64,000 bases of DNA from Siniperca chuatsi (Eukaryota > Chordata > Actinopteri > Centrarchiformes > Sinipercidae), in NCBI RefSeq assembly GCF_020085105.1, contig NC_058045.1:12409833-12473832 (forward strand). Direction: 5' to 3'. The notes below the pieces were generated by a model that saw nothing but the letters and a program-made list of their open reading frames with translations, ran no database searches and was not told the DNA's origin. Both the position numbers and the translations under genes were made by a program. Positions 28,613 through 40,445 of this stretch are shown piece after piece (the stretch's first letter is position 1; every line of letters starts with the position of its first letter).

Positions 28613-31600
28613 TCATGCGGTGCTGAAGCGCCCTGCGCCCTTCCCATAGGTGCTGTAATACTCCATTTGAGATAGTTTGGCGATGTCTGGTGTGTTGTTG
28701 TTGTTAGCCCGGTTTTCTCGCTCGCTGAATTCAAAGCTCTCCTCTTCATAGTCCTCCTGGCCTTCTGTGTCTGGGGGGGGTTCTGAAGAAGGAAGCAAAG
28801 TCACAAATATGAACCCACTCTGTCCTGATTAACACATACAGAGCAATTCCTAAAGACACATGGCCTCATTGAGGACAGCCAGTAGATTGCCCCTCCTCCC
28901 CTGCCTCTGTATCAGTCTTTACTGATAGAGACAGGCATGTCTAATCCAGGCACTGCTATATTTACTAAACACACAGGGAAGGAGTGACAGAGAAACATCA
29001 AAACACTTGGCCACTAGATTACAGTACATGCTGAGTCAAAGTGCATTAGGGACAGACTGAGTGATAATAATGTGACATGAAGCCCACCAAGCAGTCCCAC
29101 TGGGAAATTTGCCACACATAACCCATCAACAAATTCAAATGTCATCAAGGAGTTTCATCAGTTTCAAAGCAGAGAGTGTAATTAAGGACAATTGATGGAG
29201 CTATTCACCTTGTCCATCTATTGAGGTGTCCATGATTCCGTGTTTGACCTTCATGTGTCGGCTGAGGTTGCCCTTCAGGTTGAACTTGCTGGTGCAGTAA
29301 GGGCACTTGAAGGGCTTGCTGCCGGCGTGCAGATGCATGTGGCCGAGGAGGTTGTACATTCTGTTGAACGATTTTCCGCACACCTGAGAGACAAGAGCAT
29401 ATTAGTCAGTACCCCTCCCCGCTCCATCACAGTGGGACCCAGGTTGTCATGATGTAAAACTCCACTTGCTTCACTCACCTTGCATTTGAAAGGCTTTACC
29501 GGCAGGTGGACAATCATGTGCGTTTTAAGGGTCTGCTTCTGGACAAAGGTCTTGAAGCAGACGTGGCACTGGAAGGGCCTCACACTGGCATGGATCAACA
29601 TGTGTCTCTTTAGGTTGGCAGAGAGGGTGAACTCTCTGGCACAGACGTCACACTTGAATTCTTTCATCCCCTGGGGAAACAAAAAGTGTTTGGGCCTTTT
29701 AATTAATTTAGCTAAATATATGGTTTAGAGGAAAATAAATAATGAGTCATTGGGAGAAAACACACAAGGAGCTCACGTGTGTGCATGTGTGAGCATTTGA
29801 ATTCTGGCTTTTGATCCAACTCATGTAGATTACATTAGCCCCCCCAAGTGTTGAAGGACAGAGTGGAAAAAGTCTAACAATGGAAAAAATTAACTTTTTT
29901 TGTTTCAACATTTATTTAACTTTTATTTAAATTTTTAACCAAAGCAAATGCCAGGAAAAGAAATGTTTTTTCCCCTATAGAATAAAACAGACTATATAAT
30001 GAAATGGAGAGAAAGACCAGAGTGATTCATCAGACACAAAGGGAAGTAGCTCTGCGAACAACACAACACAAAACACATGCAAGTGGGGGGTTGAGCCACA
30101 CAATAAAACTGAAGGCCTTTGAAGGCTATGTTTACAAAGCAACTGGTTTTGGAGAAAAGGCTATGATGCAAGTGTGCAATATACCACCCATTTTTCTATG
30201 TGGATTCATACAGAGGAGTGAAGCTAAAATACTTCCCTTCTTCCCTAAATCCCTTACATGTCTATATCTTGATAATGACATTTGTCTATTTTAAATAAAT
30301 GTTTAGTGATGTTGTGTGGTTACATAAGGCCAGCCTACTCTGGGTTTTTGTTTTGAACATATAAACTGGTAGATAAAGGCACATCATTTGGTTTCAGTAC
30401 CTTAAGTGCGAGGGTGTGCGCTGCCAGTACCTTGTGAGTGAGAGCGTGTTGTCGGAGGTGGTGAATCTGGACAAACTCCATGCCGCACTCGGGGCAAACG
30501 TAGGGCCGCACGTTCTGGTGCTTCATTAAGTGGTTCTGCAGCTGGCTGCGGTAAGCAAAGGACTTGTGGCACTCTGTGCATTGGTACGTGGTCGGGCCCT
30601 GATGGCTGCTTAGGTGGCGCTTCAGGTGCGCGTAGGTTGGGAACTCGAGACCGCACTGGGTGCAGACATGGCACTGACCGCTCTCATGTTTGTTCTCGTG
30701 GGTCCTCAGCTCGCTAGGGTAGGCAAAGCCACGGCCACAGAAGCGACAGCTGTAGGGCTTGACGTCCGAATGCTGCAGCATGTGTCTCTTCAGGTGGCTG
30801 GTCTGCGTGAAGGCCTTCTCACAAACGGTGCACTTGTGAGGTCTGGTTCCCTGGTGGGTGAGCAGGTGAGTCTGGAGGTGGCTCGGCTGCTTGAAGAGCT
30901 TTCCACAGTGTAGACATTCATGGGGCTTAATTCCATTATGGCCCAGAATATGAGTGACAAGGTTATATTTGGATGTGTACGACTTCTCACACATGCGGCA
31001 CTTCCAGCGTTTCAGACCCTCTCCCACATCTACACAGTAAGACTCATCGATTTGCACGTTGATGTCCAGCCGGTCAATCTGCATTCGTCTGGCAAGGCCC
31101 TCTGGGTCTGACCACAGCATGGCCTGGCTGTTCTCCTCATACTCTCCTGGCAGGGCCATGTCAGCAGACTCGTACGCCACCTCATTGGACTCATAATAGC
31201 GGCTCTCCAGAGGACTGCCAGTCTCTCCGCTGGTCTTAAGGTTTAGTGCCTCCTCCTCTTCTTCTTCCTCCACCACCAACTCTTCTTCCTTCCTTTCTCT
31301 TTCTCTATCAGTGTTTTCTTCTTGTTCCTGTTCTGGCTGACCGTCTGTCTGTGGCCTGGATATATCTCTCACACATGAGGGACAGTTTCTGCAGGTCTGC
31401 TCCTCTTTCAGAGAACCTTGTTGGGTGACTGGTTCCTCTGATTTGCGTGGACTGCGCCTGCTGTTCACATGAATGCAGGAAGGAGGGGTATCAGACTCAA
31501 GGCGCTCACCTTTAACCTGAGCCTGTGGACTTGGTACTTTGTGTGGGTGACCCTCTAATTCTCCATCACTCCTGGGCCTTTTGGTCCTCCCACGGGGCCC

Positions 31601-31885
31601 AGGCCGTCTTCTCTCACTGCAGTGGGGTTGGGGCTCCGGCTCCCCAGCAGGCTCAGCCAGGTAGTCCCCGTTGGCCCCTATTAGCTGGTCAGCATATTCA
31701 TACTCCATTGCCTCAGGTGGAGGAGGGGGACACTCTCTGGGCTCCCCCGTGTAAAAGCCATTAGGAGCAATGGTGGCCCCAAAGATTTCATTCTGGGAGA
31801 TGAGGCCAAGAACAGCAGCCTGAGCCAGAGATAGCACCACCACAGGCTCCGTCTGTGTGCCCACATCCACTTGGCCCTCAGTCAT
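28613..31885 (-). CDS. znf710: Zinc finger protein 710, complete coding region, 11 C2H2 fingers
   Basis: Nuclear DNA-binding C2H2 zinc-finger protein. Coding exons on the minus strand: 30431-31885 (the exon extends to an acceptor at 31924), 29479-29670, 29209-29383 and 28613-28782, ending in TGA. Total 663 aa against 664 for human. The ATG at 31885 was chosen because the following residues (GTQTEPVVVLSLAQAAVLGL) align with the N-terminus I remember for human ZNF710. The N-terminal half is disordered, with an acidic Glu run. Fingers 1-7 are at about residues 294-485, fingers 8-9 in the second coding exon, 10-11 in the third. The first finger (CRMCEKSYTSKYNLVTH) and the linkers are close to the human protein. 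An acidic tail (DTEGQEDYEEESFEF) follows. Upstream 5' UTR exons are not located. Convergent with idh2, as in human. Confidence 0.96.
30401..30430 (-). other. znf710: Alternative 10-codon extension of the znf710 first coding exon (twin donor)
   Basis: Two AAG|GTACTG donors lie exactly 30 bp apart, after 30431 and after 30401. The intervening codons are open (VLAAHTLALK) and would extend the linker between fingers 7 and 8 without a frameshift. The proximal donor gives the family-standard join (THK to GMKEFKC). Confidence 0.55.
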
Positions 31886-31924
31886 CTTGGGGTAGGTCCG
31901 CACCAAGCGGCCACTCTCCTCCTC
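31886..31924 (-). other. znf710: 5' UTR part of the znf710 first coding exon, open in frame
   Basis: The exon continues upstream of the ATG to a good acceptor (ttttcttccag on the minus strand). These 39 bases are open in the znf710 frame (EEESGRLVRTYPK), so an upstream exon with an in-frame ATG could extend the protein. Confidence 0.6.
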
Positions 31925-33109
31925 CTGGAAGAAAACAGATAAATCAACACAAGTTTAAAAAATGAACTAGAAGAAATAATACATCTGTGTGTGTTTTTTT
32001 CATCATTCTGTTGTTACAATCCCTGCCTTACACAGTGTTTCCTCATATAACCTAATTTCCCCATTGTAGCCTCATGATGTTGGTAAGCTTCCTATTAATA
32101 CAAACAAAAGGTTTTGTGTCACCATAATATTGAAATTATCATATAATTTAGTTTTTAAGGTTCTGTGTTCCAGATTGACACCAGAAGCAATACAATGTTC
32201 CTTTCCCAGGACTCCAAGAGAGTATTAAGATAATGTTTTTCACAGTTACTCTGTGAAATCCGCATTCGGACTACGCCTTGTTTCTTTGCTCTGAATCCAC
32301 AGAACGTTCGATTGAGGAGATAAGGCAGATCTGTGTTAGCACCCCGCTTCCTTCCTTGACAGGCTTTAGAATAATAAAGAACACAACAAGGGATGCAGGT
32401 CCAGCCAGGAAGTTGACTTCCGTAGACTGTCCTCTGCACTTCCTGTGGGGTCCCGGGGCAGCCTGTGCTGACCAAAGTCAGCTCATCACTGGAGCTATCT
32501 GTCCCATTCATGAGGAGCAAAGCGTCTTAGCTCTACACTCGCCGTAGCCAACTTCATAATGCCTGCCACACTGGGCTTCCTTAACAAGATGATATATGCC
32601 GGCAGGCAGTCTCATATCCATAACAGACATTCGATTGAGCTTCGAGCTCATTCTGTATTCCAGACCGATGCATAAGACTCTAACATAATTGTATGGTTTG
32701 AAAGTGTTTCAGACTCACATGCCCATGTTTACCCTGCCACCTGTAAAAGTGGAACAGTGAAACTATGGGGAAGAAATTATGGTACACTAAAACTGGCTCT
32801 CTGTGGTAAAGGGGAAGCGAGTATTGTAGGCCACTGGTTTCAGGTTATTTCTCAGCATGGACCTGACATGTAGGAAGAGAAGCTCTGACCCCTACTTTCA
32901 TTTCAGACTATACACTAGTCTTCACTCTGTGCCATACACACCAGAAAGAGCTGCTTCCTTTCCTGACATAATACTAAGAGAAAAGAAAAGAGTGGATGGA
33001 GAAAAAGGAAGAGGAGATAGTGCAGGAATAAAGGTGTATGTGTGTGGGGGGGAGTAGACCTGGATGCCCTGATAACCACGTCATTTATAATTACTGCTTT
33101 TAAAGTAGT
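31925..33109. other. znf710 upstream/intronic DNA without recognised coding exons
   Basis: Presumed first intron of znf710. Plus- and minus-strand short frames here show no family features. Confidence 0.4.
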
Positions 33110-33600
33110 CAGACAGAGACAGACTGTGTGTTTGTGAGAAAGAAAAGGAAAGAGACTTTGTGTGTATTTGAAAGCGTGTGTGTGTGTGTGTGTGCATGTG
33201 TGCGTGCAAGTGAGAGAAAAGAGAGGGAGGGAGGTATGGAGAGAAGGAGAAAGAGCTGTGGGCGGGGAGGAGTGGAGGGAGGGAGACGGAGACAGAAATG
33301 AGATGGAGGGGCTGAAAGATAAAGAAAGAGGGGAGGAGAGGGAGGGGAGGGAAGGGGAACGAGAGATTGAGTGAGCATGTGAGAGGAGGGAAGAGAGAAA
33401 GGAAAAGGAGAGGGAGGGGTGTGCGGGGGGGCAGAGACAGAAAGACAGAGTGAGTGAGTGAGTGAGTGAGAGAGAAAGAGTGGAAGGAGGGGGAGCTGGA
33501 GAGAGAAGAAAAAGCACAGCAAAATGAAAGGCTGACAAAATGAAAGAGAAAAAGACAAATGACAAGGAGAAAGAGAAGGAAGGGTAGTAATTGCAAGAGT
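33110..33600. repeat. Purine-rich (GA) block 1 with (GT)n and (GAGT)n
   Basis: About 490 bp, almost all purine on the plus strand. Includes a (GT)n run (33175-33194) and (GAGT)n (33449-33470). Long Ser/Leu/Pro frames on the other strand are a by-product of the composition. Confidence 0.85.
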
Positions 33601-34084
33601 CCGTACTTTCACGTTTAAAGTTGCATCTGAAAGACACCTAAGGACAAACAATTAGAGCAGTAGCAGAAAACGTGCGGCAGAGATAGAAACACAACTCTTA
33701 GCTCTTTGAAAAGATGTTCCTACTGCGGTACTATGTATGTGAAAAGTAATCTCGCTTTCTCTTACACTCACATAGAGACGAGAGTGTAAATTACCTTACT
33801 AACAAACTGCAAAACAAGTAACCACCACCCCTCTAACCCTTAGCAGCAACACATCTTTCTCCATCTTTAGGTTACAAACTCACCACATTGTTCCTGGAGT
33901 GATGTTTGAGGTGTTTCAGGGATCTCATCCTTCAGGAGAAATGAGTGGAGTAAAAAAATCCACCTCCTATTTATATCTGTGGGAGAGTGGGGCGGTCCCA
34001 CGGCTCATCCTCCTCCTACTGTTGCTGTTATCAGAACTGACTGTGCCTGCCCCCCCACCCCCCTTCCCCCCACCCCCAGCCCTC

Positions 34085-34105
34085 CACACACACACACACA
34101 CACAG
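34085..34105. repeat. (CA)n microsatellite in a pyrimidine-rich stretch
   Basis: A (CA)n run sits inside a C/T-rich region at about 34000-34260. A second CA run is at 34193-34208 and an (AT)n run at 34431-34447. Confidence 0.8.
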
Positions 34106-34677
34106 ACACACACAGCATCACCCCATTTCTTTCTCTTCCTCCCACCCTCTCCTTCCCATCTCACTTCTCTTTCTCTCCTCTTTTCTCTTACAAACACACA
34201 CACACACATATCTTATCTCCCTTTCTCACTACATACAATTCAGCATGACCCTTCAACACACATTTCTCTTTAAGGCACACAGACACAAGCTCTATCTTTC
34301 CTTGATCACACTTTATACTTTGCATTTCCTTTTTTATATGAGCGTGTGCTCAAACGCACAAACAATTATAAAATCTAATCAGTAGTTTCTCTCTGTGCGC
34401 ACAGACAGATATATGTGAATTTACGCATGTTTATATATATATATATGTATGTATGCAGGCACACACAGAGGCACGTACACACTTTTCACAACACACACAA
34501 ACACTCAGAGAGACTATGGGTGGAGGTGCGTCTGTCAGTAGCAAAACAGTTAGACAGATAATGTCTGAGACATGCTAAAATTTTAACTTTCCAGAGACCG
34601 TGTAGTTTGCTGCTATTATTTCTAGATTCAAACTAATTAACTATTGAGACAGCCTGAAGTATACTGTCTGAGAAATT

Positions 34678-35358
34678 CAGAAGAAAAAAAACTGAGTGAC
34701 AAAAGAAAAGAGAAGGAGAAAGAAAGGAGAGAAAAGCAGTTAGGAGAGAGGGAGGGAGGGAGACAGACGTGGGGGAGAAAAGAATAAGGAAGAAAGAAGC
34801 ATAGGGAGGGGGAGTGAAGCTGAGTGGAGGAAGAGGAGGGGGGTGAGAGAGACAGAAAGAAAAAGGGAAAGAGGAAAGAAAGTGGGTGTGGGGGAGGGAA
34901 GAAGAGAATGCAGCAAAAAGGAGGAAGAAGGGAAAGGAGAGACGTGAGGGGGGGGGTCTGAGGCATAAGAAAGGATGTGGCAAAAGAAAGAGAAAGAAAG
35001 AATAAAAGAGAGAGAAAAGAAAGAGGGGAGGGGGAGTGGTGGAGAGGGGGTGGGGATGGGAAGAGAGATAGAAGGGTTTGAAAGAAAATGCAGTGAAAGA
35101 GAAGAGCGGGGGGTGCTGGAGGAAAGAAGGAGAGAGAAAAAGAGAGAAGAAAAAAGGGGGATGGTGTAGTGTGAAAATAAAAAAGAAGAGTCCATCAGCA
35201 AGAGAAAAGAGAAAGGGGGGGGTGCAGAATGAAGGAGAGGAGGAGGTGGAGGAGGGAGGGGAAGGGGAAGGGGAGGGGGGATGAGAGCAAAGGGAATGGA
35301 GAGAGGAAAGGAGATAGAGAGACGGAGAGAGTGAAGAAAAGGAAAAACAGCAAGGGAA
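34678..35358. repeat. Purine-rich (GA) block 2
   Basis: About 680 bp of nearly unbroken purine on the plus strand, with irregular GA, GGA, GAAA and G-run units (for example gaggtggaggagggagggga). Confidence 0.85.
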
Positions 35359-35729
35359 GACATTAACTATTGAACTTCCAGATTTCTTTCAGGCTGTGTT
35401 GAGAAACAGTGTGGCAGAGTACCTGCGGGCTAAGTACAGGTTGTGTGCTTAAGTAGTCGGCACGGAAGATGATCCTGATAATTAGACAGGTATTCTATTA
35501 TACCAGAGCTTACCTTACCTTTTAACTAGTAAACATAGGGAAAATGTGTGTGTGGGGGGGGAGTGTGCGTTTAAGAAATGTATGTATAGGTGCAGGCGAG
35601 CGCGACAAACACTGTGTGGACACATGCCAATTGTGACTGTAAGGCTGAAGACTGTGCATAAACATTTCCTACTAAATAACAGGAAAGGGCAAACCTTGAA
35701 AACCTTGATCAATCATCAGCGGCTGGGAG

Positions 35730-35960
35730 TGCTGCGAGAATGAGAAAGATAGAGAGAAAGGGGAGAGGAGGGGGAGGAGGGAGAGATAGGGAATGAGAGT
35801 GAGTGCGAGGGAGGCAGGGAGGGAGGGGGATAGAGAAAGAGAAAGAGATTGAGTGAGCGTGTGAGTGAGGGGGAGAGATAGCAGGAAGTCGAGGGAGAGA
35901 ATGGGAGAGAAAATAGAAGGAGAGCAAGGGAAGAAACAAAGAGATAAGAGGCTGAAAGAC
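35730..35960. repeat. Purine-rich (GA) block 3
   Basis: About 230 bp of GA-rich sequence on the plus strand, compositionally like blocks 1 and 2. Confidence 0.8.
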
Positions 35961-37859
35961 AAAGAAACCACATGGAAGAAACAACAAGGGACACGTACAT
36001 AAAACAACACAGAACTAGCCTATGGGGAAAATGAAAAAGACACAGACAACAAAAGTTTGGGGAAGAAATACACTGGCTCCTTTCCAGGCCTGAATCTTCA
36101 TAACAGCAAAACCTGCTTGCTTGTCCATTTACTTTGGGTACATTTGCGTGTGTAGGGCTATAGAAAACTAATAGTGTAAAAGGCTACGGTGGATAATGAG
36201 CGTAAAATGTCATTCAGTTCTTACCTTTTACGGGTTCCTATGTGCATATGAGACAGTGAGAGAGAGAGGAAGGGAAGTGAGCCATTGCCCTGCTCTCAAG
36301 TGTACTAACCCTCAACTGGGATTTCAAATGTGTGTTTGTGCGTGGTTGTGTGTGCACATTTGTCTGATGTCTGAAATCAGGCACAAGCACACACACACAC
36401 GACTGACACCAACACGCTTTCAGTTCCCCACAGCCCTGAAACAACACACTTCTGGCACGGATGTCCATACGACTGTATTTTTACCAGCGACTACTTGTCC
36501 ATTTCCAAACTCCGGCCTGGTTCTGTGTTATTTATCTATAGGAGGACAACAATGCAGTCCAGTGTCACACTCTGTGATATAGGTCAAAGTTATAACTTTT
36601 TTTTCCAGCAAGAGGAAGAGAGCAAGTCAGAGAGATAGAGAGTGAGGGAGGGAGAAAGAGAGAGAGGGTGGAAGTGGGGACAGATTCAGATATCAGTTGG
36701 CTGTTTCACCCCTGAGAGAAAAACTCAATGAATCATAAAACTGCAGCGGACTCATTGATGACAACTCCCTGTTTTCTTTCTTTTTTTTCTGGTTAAAACA
36801 AATGTGAGTACACACTCTGAGAAATGCAAATGACTGGAGAAACTCAGTGGCGTATCAGCCGTAGGTTAGTCTCTCTACATATACACACCCCAGTCCTCTT
36901 GCTGTACGTAAGTGAGCTCACATTGTCAGTGTTGTTTCTTCATCCAGCCCAGTGACAGGTTGCACACAGCCCGAGCTTGCTCTGACTGTGTGTGAGACGC
37001 TGTGCTAGGTGATGGCTATAATTCAACATCCTTTCACTGTCAGGCAAACTGGAAGAAGTGTAGGTTTGTGTTATAGCTACAGTGTTCAGGTGAGGATTTT
37101 CTTGTGATCAGAAACCAAGAAAGAGAAGAGAGGAATCGGTTTGCTCTGTCTTTTGAACTTTGACTTATTGGACTGATGCTGATGTTTTAGCTGGCCATTC
37201 CTCTCATACCCCTTCTGTTATTTCCAGTGCTGGATCAGTCTCACCTATGCACGGCATGCTGATATAATAGTAAGTCTAAAGCATGATTAGCTGCTGTAAT
37301 TAAGCTTTCACAAAAAAAGAAGCAAGCACAGCAGGCTTTTTTATAACACAGAACAGATAATCACACAGCTTGAATCTAAGCAATGCAGATGGAATATAGC
37401 AAAACTGTATAAAAGCAGCCACACCCTAGTTGCACGCCTCCAGCTTCTTCCATTAAGGTCAGTAAGAACAGACTGGACACACAGACAGGAGAACACAAAC
37501 TGAAAAAAAACAAAGCTTCAGTCTTTATCAGTATTGCCTCACTCACTGCTGCGAAGGAGAGCAACTTTAAATGTGAGGAATACATGATTAGACAAGGTAG
37601 ACTATAGGTGAATCACTTGCAACTTCAAGCAAATAAAAAAACAATAATGTGCAGCACAGTCTGCATTTCTGTTTCAATATTGATGCTTTCCATGTTTGCT
37701 TGTTTTGTTTTATTTTTGTTGCCTTTTTGCATTGTATGTTTAAACAAATCTTTAATTCAACAAATCATTCTTACGCAAACCACAAGACAGGATGCAGAGA
37801 TGGCCAGAGCAAAAAACCCTAAATAAAAGATTACCCTCCCCATTTTGTAGTGGGGGTAC
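35961..37859. other. Non-coding DNA, nothing recognised
   Basis: Presumed znf710 intron or intergenic. One short GA patch at about 36606-36670. No coding exon was recognised. Confidence 0.4.
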
Positions 37860-38290
37860 TAAATGGAAAGACAGAATATTAGCAATGAAATAGCTCTGCT
37901 TGGAGACAACATTGGAGAAAGGAGTGTGGGGAAAGCTTGAAAAAAAAAGACTGAATATAAAGGAGAAAAGACAGAGTTGAGGGAGGAGAGGAGAAGAGCA
38001 TTCAGCAAGGAGGATATAAAAGGAACAGAGAGGGGGGCGAGGGAGTGAGACAGAGAGCTATGGAAGGAAAGAGAGAACGGGAAGGGAGAGAGAGAGCACA
38101 TAAGAGAGCGAGAAAAAAGAGGGGGGCATGGGAGAGCAAGAGAGAGAGGAGGAGAGAGAGATCAAGAGAAAGAGGGAGGGAGGGAGGGAGGGGGTAGTGA
38201 GTGAGAGAAACAGAGACAGAGGACGAAAGAGAAAGACAGAGAGGAGAGAAAAACAGAGAGGGGGAAGGGAGAAAGAGGGATAGCCACAAG
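37860..38290. repeat. Purine-rich (GA) block 4 with (GGGA)n
   Basis: About 430 bp of plus-strand purine-rich sequence including a short gggagggagggaggg run near 38180. Confidence 0.8.
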
Positions 38291-40189
38291 AGACTCAAAA
38301 ACCACAGAATAAAAACCCTCTGTCTGTCTGTAACTCTATATAGATATACAAATATGAATCCTAATATATGGGCACATTGCATTTATTCAACGGGAAAGCA
38401 GAGTCCATGGTACAGATTTCAACATGCACCTCAAGTTCATTCAATAAGTCAGCAAACACAATGTAGGACCATGGAGAACTCATATCTTATATCAGGAATG
38501 CAGTTTTTCATTGCAGTAAGGTGGGAGAGGAATTTTACCAAGGTACTTTATCCTATTTTAGTCGCTCTGAAGTCTCTTCCTGCTATGTGATTCATGGAAA
38601 AGTATGCTTATAAAATATACTGTACAGACTCACCATATTCTCTCTGTCAGTGCTGACATCTTTGTGCGACAGACAGATGTACATAAGGGAAACACACGAT
38701 TTTGATGATCGTGCAAGTGTCCTACATAGTGAAATGGCCCCAGATTTACTCAAGGTGAGGCCCACAATGAACCACAGAAGCCTATTAACACTAGATGTCT
38801 CTGGAGTGCCTTATATGCTGGTTAGAGGTGACCACATTCAAACTGGCTATAGCAGACAGTGGGGACACAGCCACTGTCCCTCTATGGCCGTCACTCCTTT
38901 GTATTATTCCTCCACCTCCCGGTAACAAATTTCAGTCGGAATTACTTTTCTTTCGTCCAAGTTTCATTCTTTTAAATCAAACCCTTTGTCTATCTCTTCT
39001 TTTGTACCTTCCTCCTGTTTCCATGGTTACCTCTCTCTCTGCTCTGTACACTATCTATCTCTTCCTCCGTTTCCCTCTCTGTCTCTCTCACTCTGTTCTT
39101 ATCTTTCTCATTTTGCTTTCATCTCTGCCTCCCTTCCTCCTGCTTTATCCCACACCCTCCTCACTCCGGCTTTTATCTCTCTTCACTTTCATCTGTCTTT
39201 CACCTTTCTCTCCCCTTCAAGCCTGCCATTCCATCATGCTGGTTTTTGGTTCTTACTTATAGAGAGAAAGTTTTATCGGTTTCCCTGTCAATTCTGCATT
39301 TTTAATCATTTCCAATTTATCCAACCCACTTTCAATGCCATTGAGTCATGCATTAAATTGTCTTGGGCAGAATGTGTGAGTGTGTGTGACTGTGAGATGG
39401 AAACCATAGGTGCAGGAGGCTGTAGTCTTTTACTATCATAAAGAAAGAGGAATGATTTCTGTCATGATATCTGGAAATTAACTGGCTGCTGTGGTTTTGT
39501 CTTTCAGGAGTGCAGTAATGGATTTTTCCCCCACATGTTAGTTTCCCATTTCCATATCAACAGCTACTATACGTCAACACATTTACAAACTGGCGCTTAT
39601 GATTTTATTATTTTTGATTTACTAGTGGACTACACTCATGCTTATCTGAGTGGAGTCCCACTGAGACCGAAGCCGTTGAGGAGGTAGTGCTCCTCGACAT
39701 GGGGCTGCCTCCTGTAAGGTAGCCTGTCATTTCTCTACAGTGATGAAGATGTTCTTGTGAAGCACAAATACCTCCCTCTACGCACCTCAGTTGGGAGATA
39801 ATCGTATTCACACACAGCTGTGGTTGGTTTAACGCACCACCACATCATGTGTCCCCATGTGATACTGCACACTGAACTAACACCGCTTAACCACAAACAG
39901 AGACTGGGACACAGAGGCTCTTCACAACATGCCCCATTGATATTTAAGAGGACAGTTGTCGCTATAGAACATGTGTATGTCTGTTGGCCTAATACCAATT
40001 CACTGTAGGGTTGTCATCCATGGTGGTATACATAGGAGGGGGAGTGTGTCTTCAAGTCAGTGACAAACTCATTCCAAAAGACACTGCATGTGGTGTGGGA
40101 GGAAGTTTTGTTCTGCAGCTTTGACTGAAACTAACCTCCCTCCCCTCTCCCTCGCCTTCCCCTTCCCCTTAAAGTACCACAACTATTCA
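38291..40189. other. Non-coding DNA with a pyrimidine-rich patch (about 38985-39230)
   Basis: No coding exon was recognised. The C/T-rich patch has the opposite strand bias to the neighbouring GA blocks. Confidence 0.4.
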
Positions 40190-40445
40190 GAAAAGAGAAT
40201 AAAGAAAACCTGAATAGAGGAAGAGAAAAAAAATGGGGTCCCTAGGCGAGAAAGAAAAGAAAAACAATGAAAGAAAACAAAATGAAAAGCAGCCAAAGAA
40301 AAAATGAAGGAGAGAAAGAAGGACAGAGAGAGGGAGGGGAGACAGAAAAAGATACAGAGCAAAAGCAGCATAAAGCAGGGAGAGAAAAGCATAGCAAAAA
40401 AAAAGAAGAAGAAAAAAATTACTGAAAGCTATGAAAGACAGAAAC
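40190..40445. repeat. Purine-rich (GA/A-rich) block 5
   Basis: About 250 bp of purine-rich sequence on the plus strand, more A-rich than the other blocks. Confidence 0.75.

Noticed and set aside
32915..33651. Minus-strand open frames of 170-240 codons rich in Ser, Leu, Pro and Phe
   Set aside because: They are translations of GA/CT-rich low-complexity DNA, overlap in all three frames and show no domain.
33866..33900. Possible znf710 5' exon ending at a minus-strand GTGAGT donor (after about 33876)
   Set aside because: A lone donor match next to low-complexity DNA; no acceptor or promoter support, and its ATG would be out of frame with znf710.
34637..35363. Minus-strand 207-codon and overlapping open frames
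   Set aside because: Same cause: purine-rich block 2 lacks stop codons by composition.
35672..36010. Three overlapping minus-strand frames (92-112 codons)
   Set aside because: By-products of purine-rich block 3, as are those at 38002-38382 and 40183-40447.
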